64,000 nucleotides of DNA from Nucisporomicrobium flavum (GCF_016464385.1 NZ_JADMLH010000010.1:69593-133592); one strand, 5' to 3'. Counted from the first letter of the stretch, positions 24,264 to 34,063 are shown. The notes: generated by a model from the sequence alone, not told the origin. Made by a program: numbers and translations.

Positions 24264-24927
24264 CGTCCGCTCCCTCGATGCGGTAGCCGACGCCCGGCAC
24301 CGTGGCGATGATCCACGGTTCGCCGAGCCGCTTGCGCAGCGCGGAGACGGTGATCCGGACCGCGTTGGTGAACGGGTTGGCGTTCTCGTCCCAGGCCCGT
24401 TCGAGCAGCTCCTCGGCGCTCACGACACCACCCTCCGCCGCCACGAGCACCTCCAGCACGGCGAACTGCTTGCGGGTCAGCGGGACGTACCTTCCGTCGC
24501 GGAAGACCTGCCGGCGGAAGGGATCCAGCCGCAGGCCCGCGATCTCGCGGACCGGGGGCCGGGCGTACGCGCGCCGGCGGTCGAGCGCCCGCAGCCGCAG
24601 GACGAGCTCGCGCAGCTCGAACGGCTTGGTGAGGTAGTCGTCGGCGCCGAGCCCGAACCCGGAGGCCTTGTCGTCGATGCGGTCGGCCGCGGTGAGCATC
24701 AGGATCGGGATGCCGCTGCCGGACGCGACGATGCGCCGGGCCACCTCGTCCCCGGAAGGACCCGGGATGTCCCGGTCGAGGACGGCGAGGTCGTAGGAAT
24801 TGACGCTCAGCAGCTCCAGCGCCGTCGCGCCGTCGCCGGCGATGTCGGCCGCGATCGCCTCCAGCCGCAGCCCGGCCCGCACCGCCTCGGCCAGGTACGG
24901 CTCGTCCTCCACGATGAGAACCCGCAC
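24256..24927 (-). CDS. OmpR-family response regulator (223 aa)
   Basis: Receiver domain VRVLIVEDEPYLAEAVRAGL with the phosphoacceptor Asp in DLAVLDRDIPGPSG, conserved Thr in LMLTAAD and Lys in DYLTKPFELREL. The C-terminal winged helix has YVPLTRKQFAVLEVLVAAEG and NAVRITVSALRKRLG ending in VPGVGYRIEG. The GTG at 24927 follows GAGGTG-like sequence and lies 1 nt from the VanZ stop. Overlaps the kinase gene by 8 nt. Probably controls its own four-gene operon. Confidence 0.93.
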   Translation of the reverse strand: MRVLIVEDEPYLAEAVRAGLRLEAIAADIAGDGATALELLSVNSYDLAVLDRDIPGPSGDEVARRIVASGSGIPILMLTAADRIDDKASGFGLGADDYLTKPFELRELVLRLRALDRRRAYARPPVREIAGLRLDPFRRQVFRDGRYVPLTRKQFAVLEVLVAAEGGVVSAEELLERAWDENANPFTNAVRITVSALRKRLGEPWIIATVPGVGYRIEGADGD

Positions 24928-24928
24928 C

Positions 24929-25585
24929 TCAGCCCGCCACCTGCTCGGCGCGATGCTCGATCCCCTCGCCGCTCCGCCACCATCTCCGCGACGCCAGCCC
25001 GGCCAGCGCGGCGCCGGCGGCATTGACGAGGACATCATCCACCGAGGACACCCGGTCGAGCTGCAATACGTACTGGGCGACCTCGACCAGGACCGAGCAG
25101 CCTGCCCCGAGCGCCAGGACCCGCGGCACGGACGCCACCAGGGCGAACCGCATCGGCGCGAAGAAGCCCAGCGCCGCGAAGATCAGCAGGTTGCCGGCGA
25201 TGCCGAGCGGGCCCATCGTGGCGAGATCCCGCAACGGCACCAGGCTCACCCGGCCCGGCACCACGCCCGCGCCCGGCCCCGGCATCATCGTGATCCACAC
25301 GAACGGCACCGTCCCGTACACCATGCCCACCTCCGCCAGCGACAGCCGCCACGCCGTCCCGGCACCGCCCGCCCGCCGGCGTCGGGCCGTGGCCAGGGCC
25401 CACACCACCAGACCGGCCACCGGCAGGCCGAGCAGCATCATGAGCAGCACACCATTCTCGGTGTCGTAACAGCCGTGCCACCGCCCCGCCAGGCACTGCG
25501 GGGCGGCCATCAGCAGCGGCCGCCGCAGAACGTACGCGATCCCCGCGACGCAGACCACCGCGAGAACCGCCCTCACCCATCTCAC
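24929..25585 (-). CDS. VanZ-family membrane protein (218 aa)
   Basis: Five to six hydrophobic helices, with the VanZ signatures SLVPLRDL, NLLIFAALGFFAPMRF and ALGAGCSVLVEVAQYVLQL followed by SSVDDVLVNAAGAALAG. VanZ proteins give low-level teicoplanin resistance or act at the envelope. Start GTG at 25585 overlaps the serine-hydrolase stop (GTGA); the regulator gene follows after 1 nt. This links the protein to the two-component system. Confidence 0.9.
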   Translation of the reverse strand: MRWVRAVLAVVCVAGIAYVLRRPLLMAAPQCLAGRWHGCYDTENGVLLMMLLGLPVAGLVVWALATARRRRAGGAGTAWRLSLAEVGMVYGTVPFVWITMMPGPGAGVVPGRVSLVPLRDLATMGPLGIAGNLLIFAALGFFAPMRFALVASVPRVLALGAGCSVLVEVAQYVLQLDRVSSVDDVLVNAAGAALAGLASRRWWRSGEGIEHRAEQVAG

Positions 25586-26790
25586 CCGCCGGCACCGCCC
25601 TCGGACACGACCCCCGTGACGGCCGCGGTCTCCCGAGCGATCATCTCCTGCAGCGGCGCGCCGTCACAGTTACTGAGGATGACACCGACCCAGCCGGTAT
25701 CCGGATAGATGCTCCAATTCGCACCAACCCCGGGATTCCCCCCGGCGCGCTGGAACGCCCACTGGCCGCCCACGATGTCGAGCGCGACCCCGTACGCCCC
25801 GAACGACGCCGGACCGTGCGGAAGCTTGGCGCCGGTCAGCACATCGGCCCACGGCCGGTCCAGCAGGGTGCCGTCGCGCAACGCGTACGCGAACCGGGCA
25901 AGATCCGGCGCGGTGGCGAAACCCCCGTCGCCGGGCGCATCGATGAAGGCCCGCCCCGGATTTTTGCCCGCCATGTACGGGTACGCGCTCCCCACGTCCA
26001 GGTGGCGCACGGCATCCACCACGCTCCCGCCGGCCACGTCCATGTACGGGTGCGCGACGTGCCGGTCGGTGAGCCACCGCGGCCGGGTGAAGAAGCCCGA
26101 CCGGGTCATCCCGCACCGCCGGAAGACGTTCTCCTCGACATAGTCCCAGTACGTCGTACCCGTCACGGCCTCCACGACGAGGGCCGGAAGCAGGACCTCG
26201 GGTTCGGCGTGGGTGGTGCTGGGAAGCCCCGGAACCCCCACGAGCCGCGACTCCCGGGCCCGGCGGACGTAGTAAGCATGGACCTCCGCCCTGCTCCGGA
26301 AGACCCGTTCCACGTCCTCGTCCGGGCTGGCCAACCCCGAGGCACCGGACAGCAGATGATGAATGCTCACCCGTTCGGCGATCTCCTTGTCCAGCCCCCG
26401 CAGATACTTGCCGACCGGATCGGACAACTGCAGCTTGCCACGCTGCGCGAGCTGCAGAATGGCCACGGCGTGGAACGGCTTACCGGCGGAGCTCAGGCTG
26501 AACGCCGTGCCCTCGTGGTTGCGGATCCCGCGCTCGCGGTCGGCCATGCCGTAGCTGCGCGACAGGACTGTGCGGCCCCGGTGGGACAGCAGGACGACAC
26601 CGGAGAACCTGCCGTCGGCTGCCAGGTCCGCCACGTAGCGGTCGTACGCCCCGCCGGGCCGGGTGTCCGGCGGGGTGGGGGCGTGCGCCCCGGCGGGACG
26701 GGCTCCCACGAGCGGTACGCCCGCAACGGCCGCCCCGCCCCACCGGAGCAGCCTTCGCCGATCGATCCTCCGTACGGAATCCCCTGCCAT
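25582..26790 (-). CDS. Exported class-C beta-lactamase-like serine hydrolase (402 aa)
   Basis: A twin-arginine-type signal (RRIDRRRLLRWGGAAVAG) is followed by a class C/DD-peptidase fold. The SxxK nucleophile motif is FSLSSAGKPFHAVAIL; a later YxN-like motif and a HAG/KTG-like segment are less clear. The C-terminal part has GFATAPDLARFAYAL and WSIYPDTGWVGVILSNCDG. Function may be beta-lactamase, D,D-peptidase or esterase. Start ATG 26790 with GAAGGGA 8 nt upstream. It is the first gene of the VanZ/two-component operon. Confidence 0.85.
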   Translation of the reverse strand: MAGDSVRRIDRRRLLRWGGAAVAGVPLVGARPAGAHAPTPPDTRPGGAYDRYVADLAADGRFSGVVLLSHRGRTVLSRSYGMADRERGIRNHEGTAFSLSSAGKPFHAVAILQLAQRGKLQLSDPVGKYLRGLDKEIAERVSIHHLLSGASGLASPDEDVERVFRSRAEVHAYYVRRARESRLVGVPGLPSTTHAEPEVLLPALVVEAVTGTTYWDYVEENVFRRCGMTRSGFFTRPRWLTDRHVAHPYMDVAGGSVVDAVRHLDVGSAYPYMAGKNPGRAFIDAPGDGGFATAPDLARFAYALRDGTLLDRPWADVLTGAKLPHGPASFGAYGVALDIVGGQWAFQRAGGNPGVGANWSIYPDTGWVGVILSNCDGAPLQEMIARETAAVTGVVSEGGAGG

Positions 26791-26871
26791 GGTTTCGGTC
26801 CCTTCAGCTGGTCGGACCTCCACCCAAGCCGGAACCATGTTGCGACGGCGTATGCGTTTTCCGCCGGACCG

Positions 26872-27843
26872 TCAGACCGCCGCCGGGGTCCGGTCGGTCG
26901 CGGCCACCCGGGCCAGCACCAGGGAGAGCGGGACGCTTCCGCCCAGCGGTACGACGTCCGGCTCCTCGAAGCCGGCGCCCGCGAGCCAGGTGCGGTAGTC
27001 CCCGAGCTCGTGCACACCGCCCGCCGAGGTCCGCCCGGCAAGCCCGAGCGCGTAGAGCGCGACCGCCCGCCGGGCGGCGATGTCCCCGGCGGCCGCGGGC
27101 AGGACGTCCACCACCGCGACCCGCCCGCCCGGCCGCAGCAGGGAGGCGACCCGGCGGAGCAGGTCGGCGCAGGTCACCCGGTCGAAGAGGTGGCAGAGGT
27201 TGGCCACCACGGCGACGTCGAACCGCGGCGCCGGCGCCTCCCCGACCGTCAGCACGTCCGTGCCCCAGAACGAGAACCGGCCGGCCACGCCCGCGACGTC
27301 GACCGCGGCCCGGGTGGTGGGCAGAACCTCCGGCAGGTCGAGGGCTGTGACCCGGGATTCCGGGGTACGGCGGGCGACGGCGATGCCGTAGACCCCTCCC
27401 CCGGCGGCGACGTCGAGAACGTCCCGCACGCCGGGGCCGAGGACGTCCGCGACCCGGTCCGCGATGTCGCGTTGCGCGGCCGAGAGCGCGGCGACCGCAC
27501 CGGGATAGAGGCGGCCCGCCCCGTCTGCGGTACGGACGTCGACCGGCGGCAGGCCGGTGCGGACCGTCTCGTCGAGCCGGTCCGCGGTGGCCAGCAGCCC
27601 GCCGATCTGGTCGGCGCCGGGAACGGCGAGCCGGAACCGGCCGGGCTCGGCCGCGACTACGCCGATCGCGTCGAGCGCCTCGAGCAGCAGCCGCGTGCTC
27701 CGGGGGTCGGTACCGGCCCGCGCGGCGACGTCCTCGACCGGGCCGGGAGCCACGGCGAGCGCGGCCAGCACGCCGGCCCGCTCCGCGGCGCGCAACGCGG
27801 CCACGATGTGGATGGCTTCCGCCACGGCGTTGAACGTGGTCAT
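26872..27843 (-). CDS. SAM-dependent O-methyltransferase (family 2, 323 aa)
   Basis: The N-terminal winged-helix dimerisation domain (AEAIHIVAALRAAERAGVLA, GPVEDVAARAGTDPRSTRLL) precedes a Rossmann methyltransferase with VLDVAAGGGVYGIAVAR as SAM motif I, then DLPEVLPTT and the motif LLRPGGRVAVVDVL. Such enzymes methylate phenolic hydroxyls in secondary metabolism. It overlaps the upstream PEP-synthase-like gene by ATGA, so the two likely act on one product or signal. Confidence 0.88.
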   Translation of the reverse strand: MTTFNAVAEAIHIVAALRAAERAGVLAALAVAPGPVEDVAARAGTDPRSTRLLLEALDAIGVVAAEPGRFRLAVPGADQIGGLLATADRLDETVRTGLPPVDVRTADGAGRLYPGAVAALSAAQRDIADRVADVLGPGVRDVLDVAAGGGVYGIAVARRTPESRVTALDLPEVLPTTRAAVDVAGVAGRFSFWGTDVLTVGEAPAPRFDVAVVANLCHLFDRVTCADLLRRVASLLRPGGRVAVVDVLPAAAGDIAARRAVALYALGLAGRTSAGGVHELGDYRTWLAGAGFEEPDVVPLGGSVPLSLVLARVAATDRTPAAV

Positions 27844-30308
27844 CGGTCGCTCGCCGAAACGATCGTGACGATGCCGTTCGTGCCGTCAACGCGGACGACG
27901 TCGCCGTCCGCGAGCCGGGACGTCGCCGACGCGGTCGCGACGACGGCCGGGACGCCGTACTCGCGCGCGATGATCGCCGGGTGGGACAGCGTGCCGCCGG
28001 AGTCGGTGACGAGCGCGCCGACCGACGGGAAGAGCACCGACCACACCGGAGACGTCGACGGGCAGACGAGGACGTCGCCGGGTCGCAGCCGGGAGAACTC
28101 GCTCTCGTCGCGGACGACGCGGACCGTACCGGTATAGACGCCGGAGGACCCGGCAACGCCGTGCAGCGGGCCGGTGGTGTCGCCGGGGCGCACCGGCGCG
28201 AAGATCTGACTGGTCGTCCAGAGGAACGCTTCCATCGCGAACCGCGCCGGGCCGGGCAGCAGGGACAGCGGCGGCGGGTCGGCCGGGGCCGGCCCGTACA
28301 CGTCGGGGCCCGGGTGGGCGAGCACCCAGGCGCGCTCGCCGAGCCGGCGAAGGACGACCTCGCGCTGATCGGAGCGGTCCTCGAGCGCGGCGATGAGCTC
28401 GTCGGCGTCGAGCATGAAGGCGTCCCCGGGCTGGTCGACCTGGCCGCGTTCCGCCAGCCGTACGCCGATCGCGAGGGCGGCGTGGTGCAGCACCGCCAGT
28501 GGCCGGCTGACCGTCGTGAACTCGTTGTCCTCCCGTACCGGATAGGCCAGCGTCGCGGCCGCGAGGTCACGCTCGAAACGTTCCGCGTCGGCATCCGCGC
28601 GGCCGGCCAGGGAGCGGCGGGCGGCGGCGAGCGCCTCCTCACGGTTGCGCGCCACGGCCGCCTCCTGGGCCGCGGGATCGGCGTCGCCGTCGAGCAGGTC
28701 GCGCAGCAGACCCAGGACAAGACCGGGTCGCTCGTCGAGGGTCGGCTCGGCAGCGTCGTACTGCAGCGCCCGGCAACCGAAGTCCCGCAGGTACGCGTCC
28801 AGCGCCTCGGCGACGGCCGGGTCGGCGGCCTGCACGTCGGCCAGCGGCGCGCCCTCACGCAGCCGGGCCAGCGCGGCCGGGGAGCGCCGGACGAGCCCGG
28901 CCACGTCGGCGAGCGCACGGGCCGGCGCCGTCGACCGGTGCGACGTGCCGGACACGAGCCGGAAGGTCTCCGCGACGTCGAGGCCGAGGACGTCCCGGCA
29001 GGTGAAGAAGAATCGCGACAACTCCATGCACAGAGCGCCGTGCAACCGGAAGTGCACGTCCGTGCCGTCCCGGACGAGCGTGACGGCGTCCCGCAGGTGC
29101 CCGGCGAGCGCGTCGTCGCTGAGCCCCGCCCGGTCGACGGCCAACAGCTCGGTGGTACGCCTCGTCAGGTCGGGCTGCCACCGGTCGTGCCAACGGCGTA
29201 CCCATCGCCCGGGAAGGTCCTGATCCTGGGCCTGGAGCGCCGCAGCGTTGCGGCTGCGCATGGGTGGTGCCAGCCGAGCCGCGAGCCAGGTCACCCAGGC
29301 CGGCGCCTTCGGCGGCTCCTTGCCGCCCAGCGGGACGATCCGCTGGTACTCCCAGCCGCCGATGTCGAGGAACTCGATACCGTCGACGAGCAGCCCGAGG
29401 TCCCTGCTGACCTCGGCGAGCGTCCGGCTGCGACGGTCCAGCCAGGACCGGTTCAGCGGGGTCCACGGCAGCGGCGCGTGGCTGGCCTCCCGCTGCCAGA
29501 AGCCGGGCGGCGGGTCGGCAGGCACCTCGACCGGTACGACGACCCGGGCGGACTCCGGCAGGGTCGTCACCGGGCGCGCCTGCAGCAGGTGAACCGTGCC
29601 GTCCGCGTCGAGCGCCCACTCGACGTCCTGCGGGCCGTCCAGCAGCTCCTCCGCGCGGCGGGCGACGTCCGCCACGGCTCCGGCCTGCGCCGCGGTGAGG
29701 ACCGCACCCTCCGGTGACTGCGCGGTACGGGTCGCGACCTGACCGACGTGCCAGTGTTCGGGGGTCGCGGCACCGCTCACCAGCCGCTCGCCGAGCCCGC
29801 GGACGGCGTCGATCGTGACGACGTCACGCGCCCCGGTCACCGGGTCGGCGGTGAAAGCGACGCCGGCGGCGACTGCCTCGATCAGCGGCTGGACGAGGAC
29901 AGCGATCGGGGCGGCCTCGCGTCCGGTGCTGCCGTGATACCGGGCGACACGATCGGCGCCGGCCGAGGCGCGGCACCTCTCGACGGCGGCGATCAGGGCG
30001 TCGCGGCCGCGGACGTCGAGGACGGTCTCGTAGAGCCCGGCGAACGAGGCGTCGGCGCGGTCCTCGTCGAGTCCGGACGACCGTACGGCGAGCGGGACGT
30101 CACCCCACCGGGCGGCGGCCGCTGCCAGCAGATCCGCGACGCGCTCGTCGAAGGTGGCGTCGGCGCGCAGCACGACGCCGTCGGGCACGGGCAGGCCCAG
30201 GGCGAGCAGGCGGGCGAGCGTCGCGGCTTTCCGGCCCGCGATCGACGGGTCCGTCGCGGCGTCGAGCTCGAGCACCGCGGCGAGGTTCAGGGTGGTTGAC
30301 GGGGTCAT
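27840..30308 (-). CDS. PEP-synthase/rifampicin-phosphotransferase-like enzyme (822 aa)
   Basis: An N-terminal ATP-grasp domain (AGRKAATLARLLALGLPVPD, PLAVRSSGLDEDRADASFAG, VEWALDADGTVHLLQARPVT) is followed by a variable middle and a C-terminal swivelling His domain GGTLSHPAIIAREYGVPAVV with the phospho-carrier His. The order ATP-grasp, acceptor domain, His domain is that of rifampicin phosphotransferase and related PEP-utilising enzymes. The chain lacks the PEP/pyruvate TIM barrel of true PEP synthase. Start ATG 30308 has GGAGGAG 8 nt upstream. The acceptor is unknown; it is coupled to an O-methyltransferase. Confidence 0.82.
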   Translation of the reverse strand: MTPSTTLNLAAVLELDAATDPSIAGRKAATLARLLALGLPVPDGVVLRADATFDERVADLLAAAAARWGDVPLAVRSSGLDEDRADASFAGLYETVLDVRGRDALIAAVERCRASAGADRVARYHGSTGREAAPIAVLVQPLIEAVAAGVAFTADPVTGARDVVTIDAVRGLGERLVSGAATPEHWHVGQVATRTAQSPEGAVLTAAQAGAVADVARRAEELLDGPQDVEWALDADGTVHLLQARPVTTLPESARVVVPVEVPADPPPGFWQREASHAPLPWTPLNRSWLDRRSRTLAEVSRDLGLLVDGIEFLDIGGWEYQRIVPLGGKEPPKAPAWVTWLAARLAPPMRSRNAAALQAQDQDLPGRWVRRWHDRWQPDLTRRTTELLAVDRAGLSDDALAGHLRDAVTLVRDGTDVHFRLHGALCMELSRFFFTCRDVLGLDVAETFRLVSGTSHRSTAPARALADVAGLVRRSPAALARLREGAPLADVQAADPAVAEALDAYLRDFGCRALQYDAAEPTLDERPGLVLGLLRDLLDGDADPAAQEAAVARNREEALAAARRSLAGRADADAERFERDLAAATLAYPVREDNEFTTVSRPLAVLHHAALAIGVRLAERGQVDQPGDAFMLDADELIAALEDRSDQREVVLRRLGERAWVLAHPGPDVYGPAPADPPPLSLLPGPARFAMEAFLWTTSQIFAPVRPGDTTGPLHGVAGSSGVYTGTVRVVRDESEFSRLRPGDVLVCPSTSPVWSVLFPSVGALVTDSGGTLSHPAIIAREYGVPAVVATASATSRLADGDVVRVDGTNGIVTIVSASDR

Positions 30309-30376
30309 GGTCGGGCTCCTCCTCGGCTGTGAGGAGGATGTTTCCGCCATCCCTGGTTCCCGCGGCATACGCAGGC

Positions 30377-33262
30377 CTACGTATTTCCGGTCCGGTCGAG
30401 CACGTAGCGGGTCAACGCGGTGCGGGAGGAGACCCCGAGGCGTACGTAGATGTTCTGCAGGTGCGTCGTCACCGTCCGCGGGCTGATGAACAGCCGACGC
30501 GAGACCTCCGCGTTCGACAGCCCCTCCGCCACCAGCCGCGCGACCTCCTCCTCGCGCGGGCTGAGGTCGAGCGGTCCGGTCGCGGGCCGGGCCCGCACGG
30601 TCCGTACGCCCAGCCGGCGCAGCACGGCGCGGGCCCGATCCGCCTCGTGACCCGCCTCGATCCGCTCGGCGGTGCTGAGCGCGGCGCGGACGGCCTCCCC
30701 CGTCGCCGCGTCAGCCGTGCCCGCGTCGAGAACGGCGGTGGCGGCGTCGAGCCGGGCCGAGACCTCGTCCAGCCGGTACCCGAGCGCCGCGTAACGGCCC
30801 GCGGAGTTGGACAGTGCCGCCGCGGCCGCCCCCGGGTCACCGGTGGCCGCCAGCAGCAGCCCTTCCATCCGGCGTACGGAGGCAGCGGGCCACGGCGAGC
30901 CCGGCCCGACCTCGCGCAGCCGGCTCAACGCCTGCCGGGCGGCCGGCACGTCACCGTCGAGCAGGCACGCCTCGGCGAGCACCTGCAGGCAGCCGCCGAG
31001 CAGGGCACTGCCCGCCGAAAGAGTCTCCTCGGCGCGGGCGCGGGCACGAGCCGCATCACCGGACTGCAGCAGCGCGAGGCATTCGACGTACTCGATCGGT
31101 GAGAACGCGTGCCGGTCGCCCTGTGCCCAGTGACCGTGCTCCGACCGGACCGCCGCGACGAGCGCGAGTGCCTCCTCGGCCCGGCCGCGCCGGACCAGCC
31201 CCTGCCCGCGTACGGCCTGCCGGATCAGCACGCCTCGCTGGAAGCGGCCGCCGAGGTCCAGGTCGCTGAACTTCGCCAGCCATCGCGCCTCCGCGGCCAC
31301 GTCCCCGCGTACCTGGGCGATGAAGCTGAGATAGAGCAGGTACACGCCGCCGAGCGTCGGCACCCCCAGCCGTGCCGCGAAGCGGAGCCCGTCGAGGCTG
31401 TCGTGCTCCGCCGTGGCGAGATCACCCCGGGTGAAGGCGAGCTGTCCCCCGGGGCGGCGGACGTGCTCGCGCAGCACGTCGTCGCCGGTCGCGTCGGCCA
31501 GCGCGTACAGCTCGCGCACCGACGGCACCGCCGCCTCGAGCTGTCCTCGGCGGATCATCAGCGCGATGCGGGCGTACAGCTCCATCAGGCGTGCCTTGCC
31601 GGAACCGGTCTCCCGCGCCAGAGCACCGAGCCGGTCGAGCTCGACGGCGAGCCGCGCGTCGTCGACGCGGCCGGCGAGCGTCGTCCGGGTCTCCTGCAGG
31701 GCGACGTGGCCGGGTCCCACGGGGACAGTGGCCAGCTCGTCCTCGGCATCGGCGAGCCGCTGCCAGGCCTCGTCGAAGCGGCCGACGTTCCAGTCGGTGA
31801 GCGCCGCCCGCCGGAGGCGGTCCGCGCGCTCCGGACCGGGCGGGCCGGCAGACGCGGCCCGCGACCAAGCGGTGGTCGCGGCGGGGAAGTCACCGATGAT
31901 CTCGGAGGCGACGGCGAGGATGCCGAGCAGTTCGGCCCGGCGGTCGTCGTCCGCAGCGAGCCGGTCCAGGGCGGCCTGCGCATCCGCTGCCGCCTCCTCC
32001 CCCGCCCGCCGGCGAAGGGCCTCCGCGGCGGCCGGGACCAGCACGTCGAGGGCTTCCTCCGCCGGAAGCTCGGAACCCGCACCACGGACGTGGCGGGCCG
32101 TCCGGGACGCGTCCCCGGGCATCGAGGCCCGGGTGGCACGTGCGAGAGCGGCATGCAACCGGCGCCTCGTGACGGCCGGCAGCCGCTCGTGCGCGACCTC
32201 GGCGAGCAGCGGGTGGGAGGGGCGGTAGGCGACGCCATCCGGCCCTTCCTCCTCGACGATCAGGCCGGAGGTGAGCAACCCGGTCACCCCGTCGAGCGCC
32301 CGCTGCTCGCCGAGGACCGCGGCCACCAGCGCGTGCGGGACCGCACCCGGGCTCACCGCGAGAAGATCCAGGACGGCCTGCGCCGTCTCCGCCAGCCCCG
32401 AGATCCGGTCACCCATGAGCTCGGCGACGGCTGCCGGCACCGGTACGTCCGGCGTACGGTCGAGCACCCAGTGCCCGTCGACGCGGCGCAGCGCCCCCGA
32501 AGCCAGCAGCGCGCCGACGATCTCGCTGACGAACAGCGGCACGCCGCCGGACCGCTCGACCAGCAGCTCGGTCAGCGCCTGCGGGGCGGCCCCACCCACG
32601 AGCGCCTCCGTGATGGCGGCGACGTCCCCGGCGCCGAGGCCGCGCAGATCCAGCGCGGTGAACTCGGCCGCCCGGCGCAGCGCGGCCAGCACCTCCGGCA
32701 CCTCGGCGCGGTGGGTGAGAAGAAGCAGGAACGGCCGCTCGGCCAGCCCACGGACCAGATACTGGACCAGGCCCAGGGTGGCGGCGTCCGCCCAGTGCAC
32801 ATCGTCGAGCAACCACGCCACCGGCGCCCGCCGGGTGGACCGCTCGACAAGCCGCCGAACCGCCTCGAACAACCGCGTACGCTCCAGCCCCGGATCTCCC
32901 AGATCGGCAGGCGCCGGAACATCGAGCCCGTCGAAGAGCCGGGCCAGGTCGGTGAACCCCTGCCCCAGCGCGGCCCGGCCGTCGACAAGCGGCCGCAGCG
33001 CCTCGACCACGGGCGCCAGTGACAGCTCCCGATCCCACGGCCCGGCGGCGCCGGCGAGCACGGTGAACCCCGAGCCCTCGGCGATCGCCAACCCCTCCCG
33101 CGCCAGCCGGGTCTTCCCGATGCCGGGCTCCCCGCCGATGGCAACGACCTGGGCCCGGCCGGCAGCGGCCCGCCGCACGGCATCCCGCAGAACCCGACAC
33201 TCCCCCGCCCGGCCGGTGATCGGCGGCGGCGCCGGGCGGGCGTCGCGCTCCCCCCTGACCAA
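30377..33262 (-). CDS. LAL-type LuxR regulator with AAA/STAND ATPase (961 aa)
   Basis: Large ATP-binding LuxR-family regulator. Walker A is VVAIGGEPGIGKTRLAREG, Walker B AWLLDDVHWADAATLGLVQ. A long TPR-like helical middle leads to a C-terminal LuxR HTH (LDLSPREEEVARLVAEGLSN, AEVSRRLFISPRTVTTHLQN). The start is TTG at 33262, supported by AGGAGG 8 nt upstream. LAL regulators are usually pathway activators in actinomycetes. The PEP-synthase-like gene follows 68 bp downstream on the same strand and is a likely target. Confidence 0.92.
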   Translation of the reverse strand: MVRGERDARPAPPPITGRAGECRVLRDAVRRAAAGRAQVVAIGGEPGIGKTRLAREGLAIAEGSGFTVLAGAAGPWDRELSLAPVVEALRPLVDGRAALGQGFTDLARLFDGLDVPAPADLGDPGLERTRLFEAVRRLVERSTRRAPVAWLLDDVHWADAATLGLVQYLVRGLAERPFLLLLTHRAEVPEVLAALRRAAEFTALDLRGLGAGDVAAITEALVGGAAPQALTELLVERSGGVPLFVSEIVGALLASGALRRVDGHWVLDRTPDVPVPAAVAELMGDRISGLAETAQAVLDLLAVSPGAVPHALVAAVLGEQRALDGVTGLLTSGLIVEEEGPDGVAYRPSHPLLAEVAHERLPAVTRRRLHAALARATRASMPGDASRTARHVRGAGSELPAEEALDVLVPAAAEALRRRAGEEAAADAQAALDRLAADDDRRAELLGILAVASEIIGDFPAATTAWSRAASAGPPGPERADRLRRAALTDWNVGRFDEAWQRLADAEDELATVPVGPGHVALQETRTTLAGRVDDARLAVELDRLGALARETGSGKARLMELYARIALMIRRGQLEAAVPSVRELYALADATGDDVLREHVRRPGGQLAFTRGDLATAEHDSLDGLRFAARLGVPTLGGVYLLYLSFIAQVRGDVAAEARWLAKFSDLDLGGRFQRGVLIRQAVRGQGLVRRGRAEEALALVAAVRSEHGHWAQGDRHAFSPIEYVECLALLQSGDAARARARAEETLSAGSALLGGCLQVLAEACLLDGDVPAARQALSRLREVGPGSPWPAASVRRMEGLLLAATGDPGAAAAALSNSAGRYAALGYRLDEVSARLDAATAVLDAGTADAATGEAVRAALSTAERIEAGHEADRARAVLRRLGVRTVRARPATGPLDLSPREEEVARLVAEGLSNAEVSRRLFISPRTVTTHLQNIYVRLGVSSRTALTRYVLDRTGNT

Positions 33263-33392
33263 GGACGGGCCTCCTGTCGTCGACCGTCACCGTATGCCCA
33301 GGTCAAACCCGGCCGACGGTCCCCACAGCGTACTCAAACCCGAGCGGTGCGGCGGTAGGGTCGAACCCGACATCGATGGAGGTGTACGGCAG

Positions 33393-34046
33393 ATGCGTCT
33401 GGTGGACCCACGGACGCATCGGCTGGCCACGGTTCCCTACCGGGCGGCGGGCGTCGGTGGCGCGCCCCGGAACGTCCAGCTGAGCATCGAACGGTTGCAG
33501 GTCGACGAGCTCCCGGCCGGATGCGACGCGACGCTCGCCGCCGGGGACCTGCAAGGAGTCGCGCCCTCGCCGCTCGGCGGAGCGCCGCAGCTGCTCGGCA
33601 TCGCGGTCGCCGACTATCTGGCCGTGTGGGCGGAGAGCGGACTGCTGCCGCCGGCCGACCGGGTCGGCGTCCTGCTAACCGGCGACCTGTACTCAGCACC
33701 TGAAGCCGACCGCCGCGGCGCGTCCGGCGCGGTCCTCGACGTGTGGCTCGCCTTCGCCGCCGCGGGGTGCCCGATGGTGTACGGAGTGGCCGGCAACCAC
33801 GACGACGTGACCGCCGCGCAGGTTGCGGAGCTGGGTTCCCACGTAGCACTGCTGGACGGCGACCGTCGCGGCTTCGGCGGCACGACGTTCGCTGGAGTCT
33901 CCGGAATCATCGGCGACCCCGAGCGTGCCATGCGCCGTACGGCCCTGACGCTCTGCGGACATGTCGACTGGGACGAGCCGTTGTCGCCCCTCGGCGCCGG
34001 GCACGTCGTCAACGTCGACGCTCGGGTGGTCATCTTCACGACCTGA
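33393..34046 (+). CDS. Metallophosphoesterase-like protein (217 aa)
   Basis: Calcineurin-type phosphoesterase motifs are visible in order: LAAGDLQG, VLLTGDLYSAPEADRRG, VYGVAGNHDDVT and CGHVDWDE. The final GHxH pair is not obvious, so the metal site may be incomplete or rearranged. Start ATG 33393 with GGAGGTG 8 nt before it. Nothing around it suggests a substrate; it stands alone between the LAL regulator and a toxin-like locus. Confidence 0.65.
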   Translation: MRLVDPRTHRLATVPYRAAGVGGAPRNVQLSIERLQVDELPAGCDATLAAGDLQGVAPSPLGGAPQLLGIAVADYLAVWAESGLLPPADRVGVLLTGDLYSAPEADRRGASGAVLDVWLAFAAAGCPMVYGVAGNHDDVTAAQVAELGSHVALLDGDRRGFGGTTFAGVSGIIGDPERAMRRTALTLCGHVDWDEPLSPLGAGHVVNVDARVVIFTT

Positions 34047-34063
34047 GCCGTGTCAAGGCAGTC

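Noticed and set aside
26804-28918. 704-aa minus-strand frame
   Set aside because: Out-of-phase shadow of the methyltransferase and PEP-synthase-like genes.
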